From: Sphaerosporella brunnea
Taxonomy: Eukaryota; Ascomycota; Pezizomycetes; Pezizales; Pyronemataceae
Reading direction: 5' to 3'
Assembly: GCA_008704415.1 (NCBI GenBank)
Contig: VXIS01000484.1
Coordinates: forward strand, 1 to 26,036
Length of the DNA: 26,036 bases
Below are positions 18,546 to 26,036 of the stretch, piece after piece (positions within the stretch are counted from its first letter, which is position 1; the number at the start of each line of letters is the position of its first letter). A program made the translations under genes and the position numbers. The notes under the pieces are model-generated. The model was not told the DNA's origin and made no database searches. It saw nothing but the letters and a program-made list of their open reading frames with translations.

Positions 18546-19868
18546 TCAAAGTAGCTCGTCCATGCTGCCTTTAAGATTTCTCAATGACTGCCACGTCGGT
18601 TTCAAATATCCCAAGCATTTCACGTGATACCATAAGCCATTCAACGTTGAATCTTTTTGTGCCAAAATCTCTTCGACCTTCCATCCTGGTGCCGATGCAC
18701 TTGTGGATTGCAACGGAAGTGGTGGTGGATAATCTCGTCCCAGGTCGACATTGCAAGGCTTCAGTCTGAATACGTTGAAAGTGGGGGCGGGGAGCCAAAC
18801 TTTTGCGTAGATCCAAGACAAATGCGTTGGGTTCGGCTTCTTTAAGGAGTTTAAACGGTCCTGCGTATGGATGTTGGGATTTTCGGCTGTTTTCTCCCAG
18901 CTCTGCTTAAGCCACGTTGTCAAATCCAATAGAAAGCTTTCAAGTATCCAGAAAAACTTAATCGCCAATTTTAAACGGGTGAGGCTGTCGGTGCTTGTTG
19001 GCTTCAACTGTCATGCTGAGTTAAGCCTCCTGTAGCCGTTCTTGCAGCATCTTAAGGTCCAGCATCATGCATTCAGTATACTGCTGTTCCAATTCAGACT
19101 CTTTCCGTACCGTGGGTGCTAGCAGGTCAATCGACCATCGAGGGGCTCTGCCCATGTCGGCTTCAAAGGGTGAGCGTCCTGTGGCCTTATGCTTTGCAAC
19201 ATTGTAAGTAAACTCTGCTATTGGAAGGAGAGTTGGCCATTCCGCGAGATTTTCAAGCTGTGCGATGTAGGCTTTTAGATAAGTCTCCAAGATGGCCTTT
19301 GCTTTCTCAGCCTGGCCATCTGACTGTGGGTGGTATACGGTGGACATTTGAAGCTTCATGCCAAGTTGTGAGTATAGGGACTGCCAGAAATTAAACGTAA
19401 AAGGCATGTCCCGATCCGACACTATTGACAGTAGTAATCCCGCCGTGCAAACATACGAGTCGATGAAGGCCGTCGCAAAACACTTCGCGGTCAAATCTGC
19501 TTCTGTTATTGGGAACCACCGAGCACGCTTAGTCAGGGGGTTAATGACGGTTGCGACCGTGTCGTATCCATTCGTTGAGCGAGGTAACTTTGTAATGAAG
19601 TCAATGTTAACACTTTCTCTTCGTTCCTGTGAGATTGGGGGCGGTTGTAATAATCTATGAGTTGAGCTGTTTTTGTGCTTGACCCGATGGCATACGTCAC
19701 AGACACGTACCTGGCCATCACAGAGTCGCTCATCTTGCGCCAGAAGTGAGGTACGGTGACTGCTGCAATTGTCTTAGCTACTCCAACGTGACGTCCTCCA
19801 AATGTTGCTGTTAGAAAGTGATGGACGTGGTATTTCCTTGGTTTCCCTAAAGTGTTCTCCCATTTCAT
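18546..19868 (-). pseudogene. Chromovirus 1 (Ty3/gypsy) integrase and chromodomain fragment
   Basis: This is the 3' part of a gypsy polyprotein; the integrase joins element DNA to the host. In order: remnants of the zinc-binding HH..C..C domain (HHFLTATFGGRHVG; RVCDVCHRVK, in a neighbouring frame), the core Asp (VNIDFITKLP), the second Asp (IVSDRDMPFTFNFW) and the Glu (STVYHPQSDGQAEKAKAILE). Then come GD-stop-VFLDT and a C-terminal chromodomain (WKVEEILAQKDS..WYHVKCLGY..TWQSLRNLK). Stops lie at 19023-19021, 18960-18958, 18942-18940 and 18909-18907. At least one frameshift is near 19670. The upstream protease/RT part is absent: the fragment is cut near 19870, where the copia LTR probably begins. 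Confidence 0.87.
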
Positions 19869-20086
19869 ACTGGTTTCATTTTACACTCATCATGGGCACT
19901 TACCACTGCGATTGCTACACCATGTGCTCGTCACATGCTTTCTTACTTTCTTATCTTTCGCCTGTTTGCACACACCTTCCTTTCCTAGTCAGGCTTCCTC
20001 GTGTCTGCCTTACGTTGACTCACTGTTGCGTGCAAACGCACACAATCATACACGGCTGTGCATTAGCTTGTACTGAACGTGTGTCA

Positions 20087-20408
20087 TTCTATTTCTAGTT
20101 GTTTCTCTTACATTCCATGTATGACACACACGTATGACTCACAGTCATCATGAGTCACTGGAATCATGTATACAAAGTTACATATTAGGCTTGGCGAGCT
20201 GAGCTCTGAGGTATATATACCCGCTCTCTCTCCCTCAACCAAGCACAACAATCAACACAACAATCTCCTCGAGAATACGATCCTCTCTTCACTTCTCCAT
20301 TGTGACAACAGATTCCGCACTCCTCTCTCCGTTCCTACCATCCTCCTGCTACAAATACCTTCACCGGTATTGCTCCACTTCCGCATTACGCAAACCTACC
20401 TTTTATCA
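20087..20408 (+). repeat. 5' LTR of the copia element
   Basis: This LTR is defined by similarity to 1-233 and by its end (..TTTTATCA) just before a primer site. It has a TATATATA box (20212-20219) followed by a CT-rich run. Two oppositely oriented bZIP-type heptamers, TGACTCA (20135-20141) and TGAGTCA (20151-20157), lie upstream. The 5' end cannot be fixed because the other copy is cut by the window edge. A start near 19871 (TGGTTTC), where the gypsy fragment ends, would give about 540 bp. Confidence 0.8.
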
Positions 20409-20425
20409 GGTTATGAAACCGAGTT
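20409..20425 (+). promoter_or_regulatory. Putative primer binding site, half-tRNA(Met) type
   Basis: Immediately after the LTR comes GGTTATGAAACCGAG. Its complement contains TTTCATAACC, a sequence like an anticodon loop with CAT. Several copia elements prime from an internal tRNA-iMet fragment rather than the 3' CCA end. That assignment is inferred here. Confidence 0.45.
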
Positions 20426-20481
20426 AGCCTATCAATACAACCACATCATACTTACAATATCTACAGATCGAAACCATCGCA

Positions 20482-22180
20482 ATGTTCGCTTCATCCTCCA
20501 CTGACTACCCTACCCGTCCTGCTTTGCCTCCCCAGGACACCAAGGACACGAAAGGCAAAGATGTTTTTTGCCAATCCATCACGTCCAAGAAATTCAACAA
20601 GGACATAAAGATTCCTACCGTTAAACTCAACAACATCGAGGTCATTACCGGACACGAAAATTACGAGGACTGGCTGAGCCAAATCACGATCATATTCGAC
20701 GCGATGCGGGTATCCGAACTGGTCATCGACGGAGCCATCCCAGCAGAGGATGCAGACGAAGATGAGCGCGAGGTGTTCCAAGTCCTATCTGCACGATGCC
20801 TTTGTAACGAAGCTCTGTCAACCAAAGGGTCGTGGAATTGAACTCAGGGCCTTGAGAAAACTAAAGCTAAATCCTAAACAATAGAATTTCAAGGACTATC
20901 TTGTCGTGTGGACACTAATGGTTCTTGTTGCTGAAGATAAAGGGGTTCTCTGGGCGGAAGCAGTCCTACTTATAGTAGAAAGCCACTCCAGAGACTACCG
21001 TGTCCCTGAGTAGTACTCAGCCATCACTTCTTGCTCGCTTTTCGACAGTCCCTACCACTGCGGGCGTCAAGGCGCGCACGGACATCGCCCCACCTTCCTA
21101 TGACTCACTTTTTGGTTTCAAATCATGAGTCATGGATATGGGTCGCACCCGGAATACCCCGCTCTGCAATCATCGTATTCTCGTGTTGCAGGAAGATGCT
21201 CAGCCTCATTGGCTCCATCTCCCGATCTTCTGCGTCGCATGCCCGACGCAACAACCATACTTACTATGGAGGTTCTCCCAGTGACTCTTCCCTTTTTCAG
21301 CGCTACGCCTTCCGGTAGATCACTCCTGACCCCTCCGATCATCATGCTAGTTCCTGGAACAGGCAGGTCAACGAAGATATATCGGAAGAGCTCTAACAAT
21401 AGCTTATACTATTGTTATCTCCGAACCGGGTTCTCTTCTCAGGTAGCGTCCTACCTGAGGCACCCGATTTCCGAGTTCTTCCATAGCGTCACTCAAGCTA
21501 GCTACTATGATCCGGACCCACCTGGCTATCACGTGCCCTCAAGGTGATCACTATGCAGACTCTATTCTATTCCCTAGCTGACTTCTTAGAGCACATGTCA
21601 CGTGACCATACCCGTGACAGCCTTCTGGTCCTCATACAGATAATGTCGAAATCCAGTACCAAAGTTGTAGCCAAGAAGTGCAACCCGCACTTGATATGGG
21701 TCTACTTTAAGAACACCTATCACCGCGACACCGCCTTCTCATTTGTTCAGACCATCATGTTTTTCACCTCCCTTCCTTGCTCCTACGATTCTTCACAGCC
21801 GATTGCCGACTTCATCGACCAATTTAAAACGGAATACAATTGACTCCTCAGCCTCACAACCGGTGCCAAATCCACCGACACATATCGCAAATACTTCCGC
21901 AAGTTCCTGGAAGATGACAAAGCCAAACGCGAGTTTCTCCTGGGATTCCTTGTCAAACACCACACCAACGTTGTCGACAACTTGACAACAAAAGACGACC
22001 TTTCCTACTTCAATGTAGTTCTCAAACTACACTCCATTTCCAACACTGACAGCCAGTCAATCACTCTCCATGTCCAACAGCATAAGGGCAAACAAAAGAA
22101 GAAGGTTGACAACACTAGCAGTCCTTCGGTTAAGGATGTACCTATAGCAAGAAACATCAACTCGGAAACCCGGTTGGACA
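20482..22180 (+). pseudogene. Copia gag, split by solo LTR A
   Basis: Gag forms the virus-like particle. It starts at ATG 20482 (MFASSSTDYPTRP), with the copia gag motif NYEDWLSQITIIFDAM near residue 65. At 20802 it is cut by a solo LTR. If the LTR and one GCCTT are removed, the frame continues at 21625 (LVLIQIMSKSSTKVV..WVYFKNTY). A TGA at 21841-21843 interrupts it, and it goes on through KYFRKFLEDDK to a Lys-rich tail. A one-base shift near 22165-22185 leads to VGHLWNECGK, the second half of a zinc knuckle whose CxxC half is lost. It is non-functional. Confidence 0.87.
20803..21619 (-). repeat. Solo LTR A, target duplication GCCTT
   Basis: This 817-bp LTR reads TGTAACGAAG..CGTGACA on the plus strand, and its sense is minus. 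It is flanked by perfect GCCTT duplications (20798-20802 and 21620-21624) inside the copia gag codons. It belongs to the same family as 5859-6678. The TGACTCA/TGAGTCA pair is intact at 21101-21107 and 21126-21132. Confidence 0.93.
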
Positions 22181-22835
22181 CCTGTGGAACGAATGTGGAA
22201 AACTCAAGGCCAAGAACGAGGAAAAGAAGAAGGAAAAGACCCCTGAACAAGCCAAGGTCGTTAAGGAAGAAACTCCTAAGCACGCTCTGACAACCACCAA
22301 AGTCATCAACCCCTCCATCACCCATACCTGGATTTTCGATACCGGTGCAAGCTCACACATGACATCCAACAAAGGTCTCTTTGAACAACTTTCAACGCAT
22401 CGAGGAACTGTGAAGATTGGGAACGCTCAGTGTCTTAAGACTGAAGGAAAAGATACTGTTCTTATCAACAGTACACTCCCTGATAGCACGATCTCTCCCT
22501 TGCGTTTAAATGAGATACTTTATGTACCTGGCCTGGATTGTTCATTGTTCTCTTGGCGCTCGGTTAGGGAAAAAGCATACAAAATGGTTGATGATGGGGA
22601 AGGTATTGAACTGCGGAGGAATGATGGATTACTTGTTTTGCGTGCCCCTTTAGTTGGCAATTTGTTTTTTATCCCTGAATTTATCAAACATGCAGACGTC
22701 TCAACGTTCCTTCACTGGCATTCAGCTTTTGGACACGTTGCACCTTCAGCACTTCGACGTTCAAAATTTTACAAAGACCGCCATCTCATTCCATCAGCAC
22801 CCAACCACTTCCATTGCGAACCATGTACGCTCATC
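22181..22835 (+). pseudogene. Copia protease and GAG-pre-integrase, truncated
   Basis: This continues the copia polyprotein in a shifted frame. The aspartic protease has THTWIFDTGASSHMTSNKG (catalytic DTG) followed by LNEILYVPGLDCSLFSWR, a typical copia protease region. The GAG-pre-integrase then begins (LHWHSAFGHVAPSALRR .. HFHCEPCTL), with His and Cys ligands present. The reading ends where LINE-2 starts (about 22832), so integrase, RT and RNase H are missing from the window and may lie beyond the LINE-2 insertion. Confidence 0.86.
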
Positions 22836-22979
22836 CCTCCTGCAACACAAACGCATCGCGCTTGGTAACGCCAAGCCGGTACGTGCGCTTCTTTCATTGG
22901 CCGAAAACCCCGATCGCGAAAACCGCAAACACTTCACGCTCCCTTCTGGCACTACCAACACCGCCTATCGCCACCGACA

Positions 22980-24810
22980 TGGGCGCAGCCATGACGGAGG
23001 CACTCCTAATGGCGCTACCTGAAACCCGAGCCGTCACCGCAGCCTCCAGCGCTGGTAGTGACGTGCCAATTGCGCCCGCACCCAACGCGATCGCTGCAAC
23101 CCCGAACCCTTTTGCGCCCATTGAGGTTTTCGGCAACGGATCCGCGGCTTACAAGAAGAGAAAGCAGTCAGAGCGCGTCGCGTCTGAGCTCGCCCAGCCA
23201 CCTCAAAGCATGGCCAGCTTCCTCGCCTCGTTGGAGAACAAGCTGGAGCAGATCACCACAGAGAGCCAGGCCCGCACCGACGCGGCAATCCGGGCGATGA
23301 CTGCCCAACACCGGCAGGACCTAGAAACCGCCGTGGCCACGCTGCTACGCAGGATTGATGACCTAGAGCGCATGAACAACCCCCGTCCAGCACCCGCCGC
23401 CACGACTGTAACGAGGCTCTGTCTACCAGAGGGTCGTGGATTTGAACTCAGGGCCTTGAGAAAACTAAAGCGAAATCCTAAACAATAGAATTTTAAGGAC
23501 TATCTTGCCGCGTAGACACTGATGGTACTTGTTGCAGAAGATAAAGGGGTTCTCTGGGTGGAAGCAGTCTTACTTATAGTAGAAAGCTGCTCCAGAGACT
23601 ACCGTCTTCCTGAGTAATAATCAGCCTTTACTTGGTCGCTGGCTTTCCGACAGTCTCTATGACTGTGGGCGGTAAGGCCCGCACAGAGATCGCCCCACTT
23701 TCCTTTACTCACACTTGATTTCAAAGCATGAGTCATAGGTGTGAGCCGCACCCGAAACACTCCACTTCTTGCAGGGATTATGTTCTCGTGTTGCAGGTAG
23801 ATGCTCAGCCCCATTGGCTCCATCTCCCGATCTTCTGCGTCGCATGCCCTACGCAACAACCACACTTAATATGGAGGTTCTAGGGGGAGTGACTCTTCCC
23901 TTTTTCGGCTCTACACCTTCCGGTTGATCACTCCTGACCCCTACAATCGTCAGGCTAGTTTTTGGAACAGGCAGGTCAACGAAGATATCTCGGAAGAGCT
24001 CTAACAATAGCCTATGCTATTGTTATCTCCAAACCGGGTTCTCTTTTCAGGTAGCGTCCTACCTGAGGCACCCGATCTCCAAGTTCTTCCATAGCGTCAC
24101 TCAAGCTAGCTACTATGATCCAGGGCCACCCGGCTATCACGTGCCCTCGAGGCGATCACTATGCAGACTCTATTCTATTCCCTAGCTGACTTCTTAGAGC
24201 ACATGTCACGTGACCATATTCGTGACAGCGACCACCGCTTCGACGTCTTTAAGCGCGTCCCGACACGTGCATGCAAATGCATCCTTGAAGGCTACAGCAG
24301 CCACGATGACTACCAAGTCTCCTGGTGCAGGGAAAGGCCTCGACGGACCGACGATCCTCCAGCGTGAGCGAACGCCCAGCATCCCGGATACGCCCGCTGT
24401 GAAACCCACGAGAACCGCCACAAAGCCCAGCTCCTACTCGGCCGCTGTCAATAGTGGTAGTGACACAACCAGGAACGACGGCTTATGGACCACCGTCGGC
24501 AAGGTCAGAAAGCCGGCGAAGATCACAGCCGTCACTACCGCGGACGTGAAGCTCGCAGGCCATGACCTCCCAGATAGAGTGCGAACCATCATCCTGACGC
24601 GAGAGAAGGGCGCGCCCGTGAACGCCTCTGACTGCGCCAACATGGTCAGAGTGGTCATTGACGCGCTAGCCAAGGCTCTTGGATTTCTGCGACTGACGAA
24701 GGTCGCGCAGAACAAGAAGGGCACCGTCACTGCCCTAGCCTAGCCAACCGCCACGGCCGGGCAGGTTTGCCAATTTTGCGACGTGATCCTCGACGCCGCT
24801 AGATGGCTAG
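22980..24810 (+). pseudogene. LINE-2 gag N-terminal half, split by solo LTR B
   Basis: The likely start is MGAAMTEALLMALPE (22980). The first block (to 23406) has a low-complexity region and then a heptad-rich segment (MASFLASLENKLEQITTES.., LETAVATLLRRIDDLE), probably a coiled coil for gag multimerisation. After the LTR the frame resumes at 24233 (ASTSLSASRH) with SSYSAAVNSGSD and LPDRVRTIILTREKG, as in LINE-1. A TAG at 24741-24743 ends it where LINE-1 has a tyrosine codon, and similarity continues to 24810 (CDVILDAARWL). The zinc knuckles are outside the window. Confidence 0.82.
23407..24227 (-). repeat. Solo LTR B, target duplication ACGAC/GCGAC
   Basis: This 821-bp LTR is of the same family, sense minus, inserted in the LINE-2 gag. 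The flanks ACGAC (23402-23406) and GCGAC (24228-24232) differ by one base, which suggests mutation after insertion. One of the paired bZIP heptamers is mutated (TTACTCA near 23705); the other is intact (23729-23735). Confidence 0.9.
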
Positions 24811-25630
24811 TGTAACGAGGCTCTGTCTACTAGAGTGTTGTGGAATTGAACTCGTGACCTTGGGGAAAAGCAAGGCAAAATCCTAAACAATAGAATTTTA
24901 AGGGCTATCTTGTCGGGTGAACACTAATGGTTCTTGTTGCTGAAGATAAAGGGGTTCTCTCGGAGGAAGCAATCCTACTTATAGTAGAACGCCGCTCCAG
25001 AGACTACCGTCTCCCTGAGTAATACTCAGCCTTTACTCCTTGCTGGCTTTCCGACAGTCTCTACGACTGCGGGCGTCAAGGCGCGCACACAGATCGCCCC
25101 ACCTTCCAATGACTCACTCTTTGATTCCAAATCATGAGTCATAGACATGGGTCGCACCCGGATACCCCGCTCCGTAAGCGTTGTATTCTCGTGTTGCAGG
25201 AAGATGCTCAGCCCTATTGGCCCCATCTCCCGATCTTCTGCGTCCTATGCCCTACGCAACAACCACACTTACTATGGAGGTTCTAGGCCGAGTGATTCTT
25301 CCCTTTGTCGGCCCTACGCATTCCGGTTGATCACTCCTGACCCCTCCGATCGCCAGGCTAGTTCCTGGAACAGGCAGGTCAACGAAGATATCTCGGAAGA
25401 GCTCTAACAATAGCCTATACTATTGTCATCTCCGAACCGGATGCGCTTCCCAGGTAGCGTCCTACCTGAGGCACCCGATGTCCGAGTTCTTCCATAGCGT
25501 CACTCGAGCTAGCTACTATGATCCGGAGCCACCCGGCTATCACGTGCCCTCGACGCGATCACTATGCAGACTCTATCTATTCCCCTAGCTGACTACTTAG
25601 AGTACATGTCACGTGACCATACCCGTGACA
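24811..25630 (-). repeat. 3' LTR of chromovirus 2
   Basis: This 820-bp LTR starts TGTCACGGG at 25630 on the minus strand and ends CGTTACA at 24811. It lies directly downstream of a polypurine tract and a chromodomain-ending polyprotein, so it is the 3' LTR of that element. This fixes the sense of the whole LTR family. The left flank GCTAG (24806-24810) should recur beyond the 5' LTR outside the window. The bZIP pair is intact (25110-25116 and 25135-25141). Confidence 0.92.
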
Positions 25631-25643
25631 TTACTCCCCTCCT
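25631..25643 (-). promoter_or_regulatory. Polypurine tract of chromovirus 2
   Basis: On the minus strand, AGGAGGGGAGTAA directly abuts the LTR start TGTCACGG. This is the position and composition expected for the plus-strand primer of a Ty3/gypsy element. Confidence 0.8.
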
Positions 25644-25664
25644 AACTAATCTCGTCTCGAGATA

Positions 25665-26036
25665 CTAACTTCCAATTTTAAGTGTAAGGAATCTGATTCT
25701 ACTATCCCTCACCTGTCGGGGATATCTCTCCTGGAACTCCTTGAGCATACGGCTGACAGTTTCGTCGCCTTCTAAGTGCTCCCATAGTTCCCACGTGGCT
25801 TCCTCTGGAGGATAGCCTTTCCAGAACACCAAGTACTCAACCCTCTTCTTCTGCCGGTTGCGCCTGCTTTTGACGATCTTGTCGACCACCCAGTACTTCT
25901 CTCCATCTATCTCCTCGGGAGGAGGCGGACTTTGGTGTCTTCCAGGAAGCTTTGACTCCCTGTATGGCTCCACCAAGGACACATGATAGATAGGATGCAT
26001 CTCCATAGCTGGAGGCAACCGGACTTTCACCGCTCG
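25665..26036 (-). CDS. Chromovirus 2 polyprotein C-terminus with chromodomain (partial)
   Basis: This is the last ~123 residues of a Ty3/gypsy pol polyprotein, open at the window edge and stopping at 25665. It begins with the end of the integrase (KVRLPPAMEMHPIYHVSLVEPY, the conserved LP..M.IHPVFHVS-like motif). A spacer follows, then a chromodomain: EKYWVVDKIVKSRR..VEYLVFWKGYPPEEATWELWEHLEG. The aromatic positions (Y/W at the start, W in FWKGY) and TWE are kept. Such domains steer integration toward modified histones. There are no stops or shifts in the visible part, unlike chromovirus 1, so this copy is the youngest-looking element here. The two chromodomains are clearly different lineages. 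Confidence 0.88.
   Translation of the reverse strand, partial: RAVKVRLPPAMEMHPIYHVSLVEPYRESKLPGRHQSPPPPEEIDGEKYWVVDKIVKSRRNRQKKRVEYLVFWKGYPPEEATWELWEHLEGDETVSRMLKEFQERYPRQVRDSRIRFLTLKIGS

Larger units (their letters stand above)
22832..24810 (+). mobile_element. LINE-2: 5' part of a second Tad1-like LINE
   Basis: This is the same family as LINE-1, on the plus strand. Similarity to the minus strand of 8452-7570 begins at CCCTCCT and includes CGCTTGGTAACGCCAAGCC. It was inserted into the copia element at its 5' end. It is interrupted by solo LTR B and cut at 24811 by the LTR of chromovirus 2, so the rest lies outside the window. It keeps 313 bp of gag N-terminus that LINE-1 has lost. Confidence 0.85.

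Noticed and set aside
20803..25600. Open frames of about 90-140 codons recurring inside each chromovirus LTR
   Set aside because: They recur only because the LTR is repeated. They are broken differently in each copy and resemble no protein.
1..26036. A novel defence, toxin or metabolic gene cluster
   Set aside because: Apart from DNA2, every recognisable coding segment belongs to a known transposon class, and no set of unexplained conserved genes remains.

Overview
The window is fungal nuclear DNA, most likely from a filamentous ascomycete. The evidence is one host gene with nine exons and introns of 40-59 nt, surrounded by Tad1-like LINE, Ty1/copia, Ty3/gypsy chromovirus and Tc1/mariner-like elements. 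The premature stops in these elements can mostly be read as C-to-T changes, as in repeat-induced point mutation (RIP). The species cannot be named from the sequence. No rRNA, tRNA or CRISPR locus was found.

Layout. 1-233 is a copia LTR remnant. 234-1734 has no recognisable gene. About 1735-8452 (minus) is a nearly full-length but broken Tad1/I-type LINE: a gag with zinc knuckles, then endonuclease, reverse transcriptase, RNase H and a terminal zinc finger. A complete solo LTR (5859-6678) sits inside its gag, with a perfect 5-bp target duplication. 8871-13959 (minus) is the only intact-looking gene, the replication helicase/nuclease DNA2. Its spliced model stays open for 1563 codons and keeps all helicase motifs, the nuclease residues and the four iron-sulphur cysteines. 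14786-18251 is a DNA transposon with 15-bp inverted termini and a TA duplication. It carries a dead DDE transposase on the minus strand, and a 402-bp MITE with perfect 41-bp inverted termini has inserted into the transposase coding sequence. 18254-19868 (minus) is a decayed chromovirus fragment: integrase, chromodomain and the start of an LTR.

20087-22835 (plus) is the 5' half of a copia element: LTR, a primer site that looks like a half-tRNA(Met) site, gag, protease and GAG-pre-integrase. It is split by a solo LTR at 20803-21619 and truncated by a second LINE copy starting near 22832. That LINE is split by a third solo LTR (23407-24227) and cut at 24811 by a second chromovirus. The chromovirus's 3' LTR (24811-25630), polypurine tract and chromodomain-ending polyprotein run off the right edge.

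How the parts relate. The order of nesting is readable: copia, then LINE-2 into copia, then LTR/chromovirus insertions into both; solo LTR D into LINE-1; MITE into the DDE transposon. The four ~820-bp LTRs are one family, and the 25.7-26.0 kb chromovirus is its internal-region representative. The most unexpected signal is an over-represented 8-9 base motif, GGTAGTGAC. It occurs 13 times as the core 8-mer in the two LINE copies, on both strands and in three codon phases, and I saw none elsewhere. I found no defence, toxin or secondary-metabolite system; the window is one housekeeping gene in a nested transposon graveyard.
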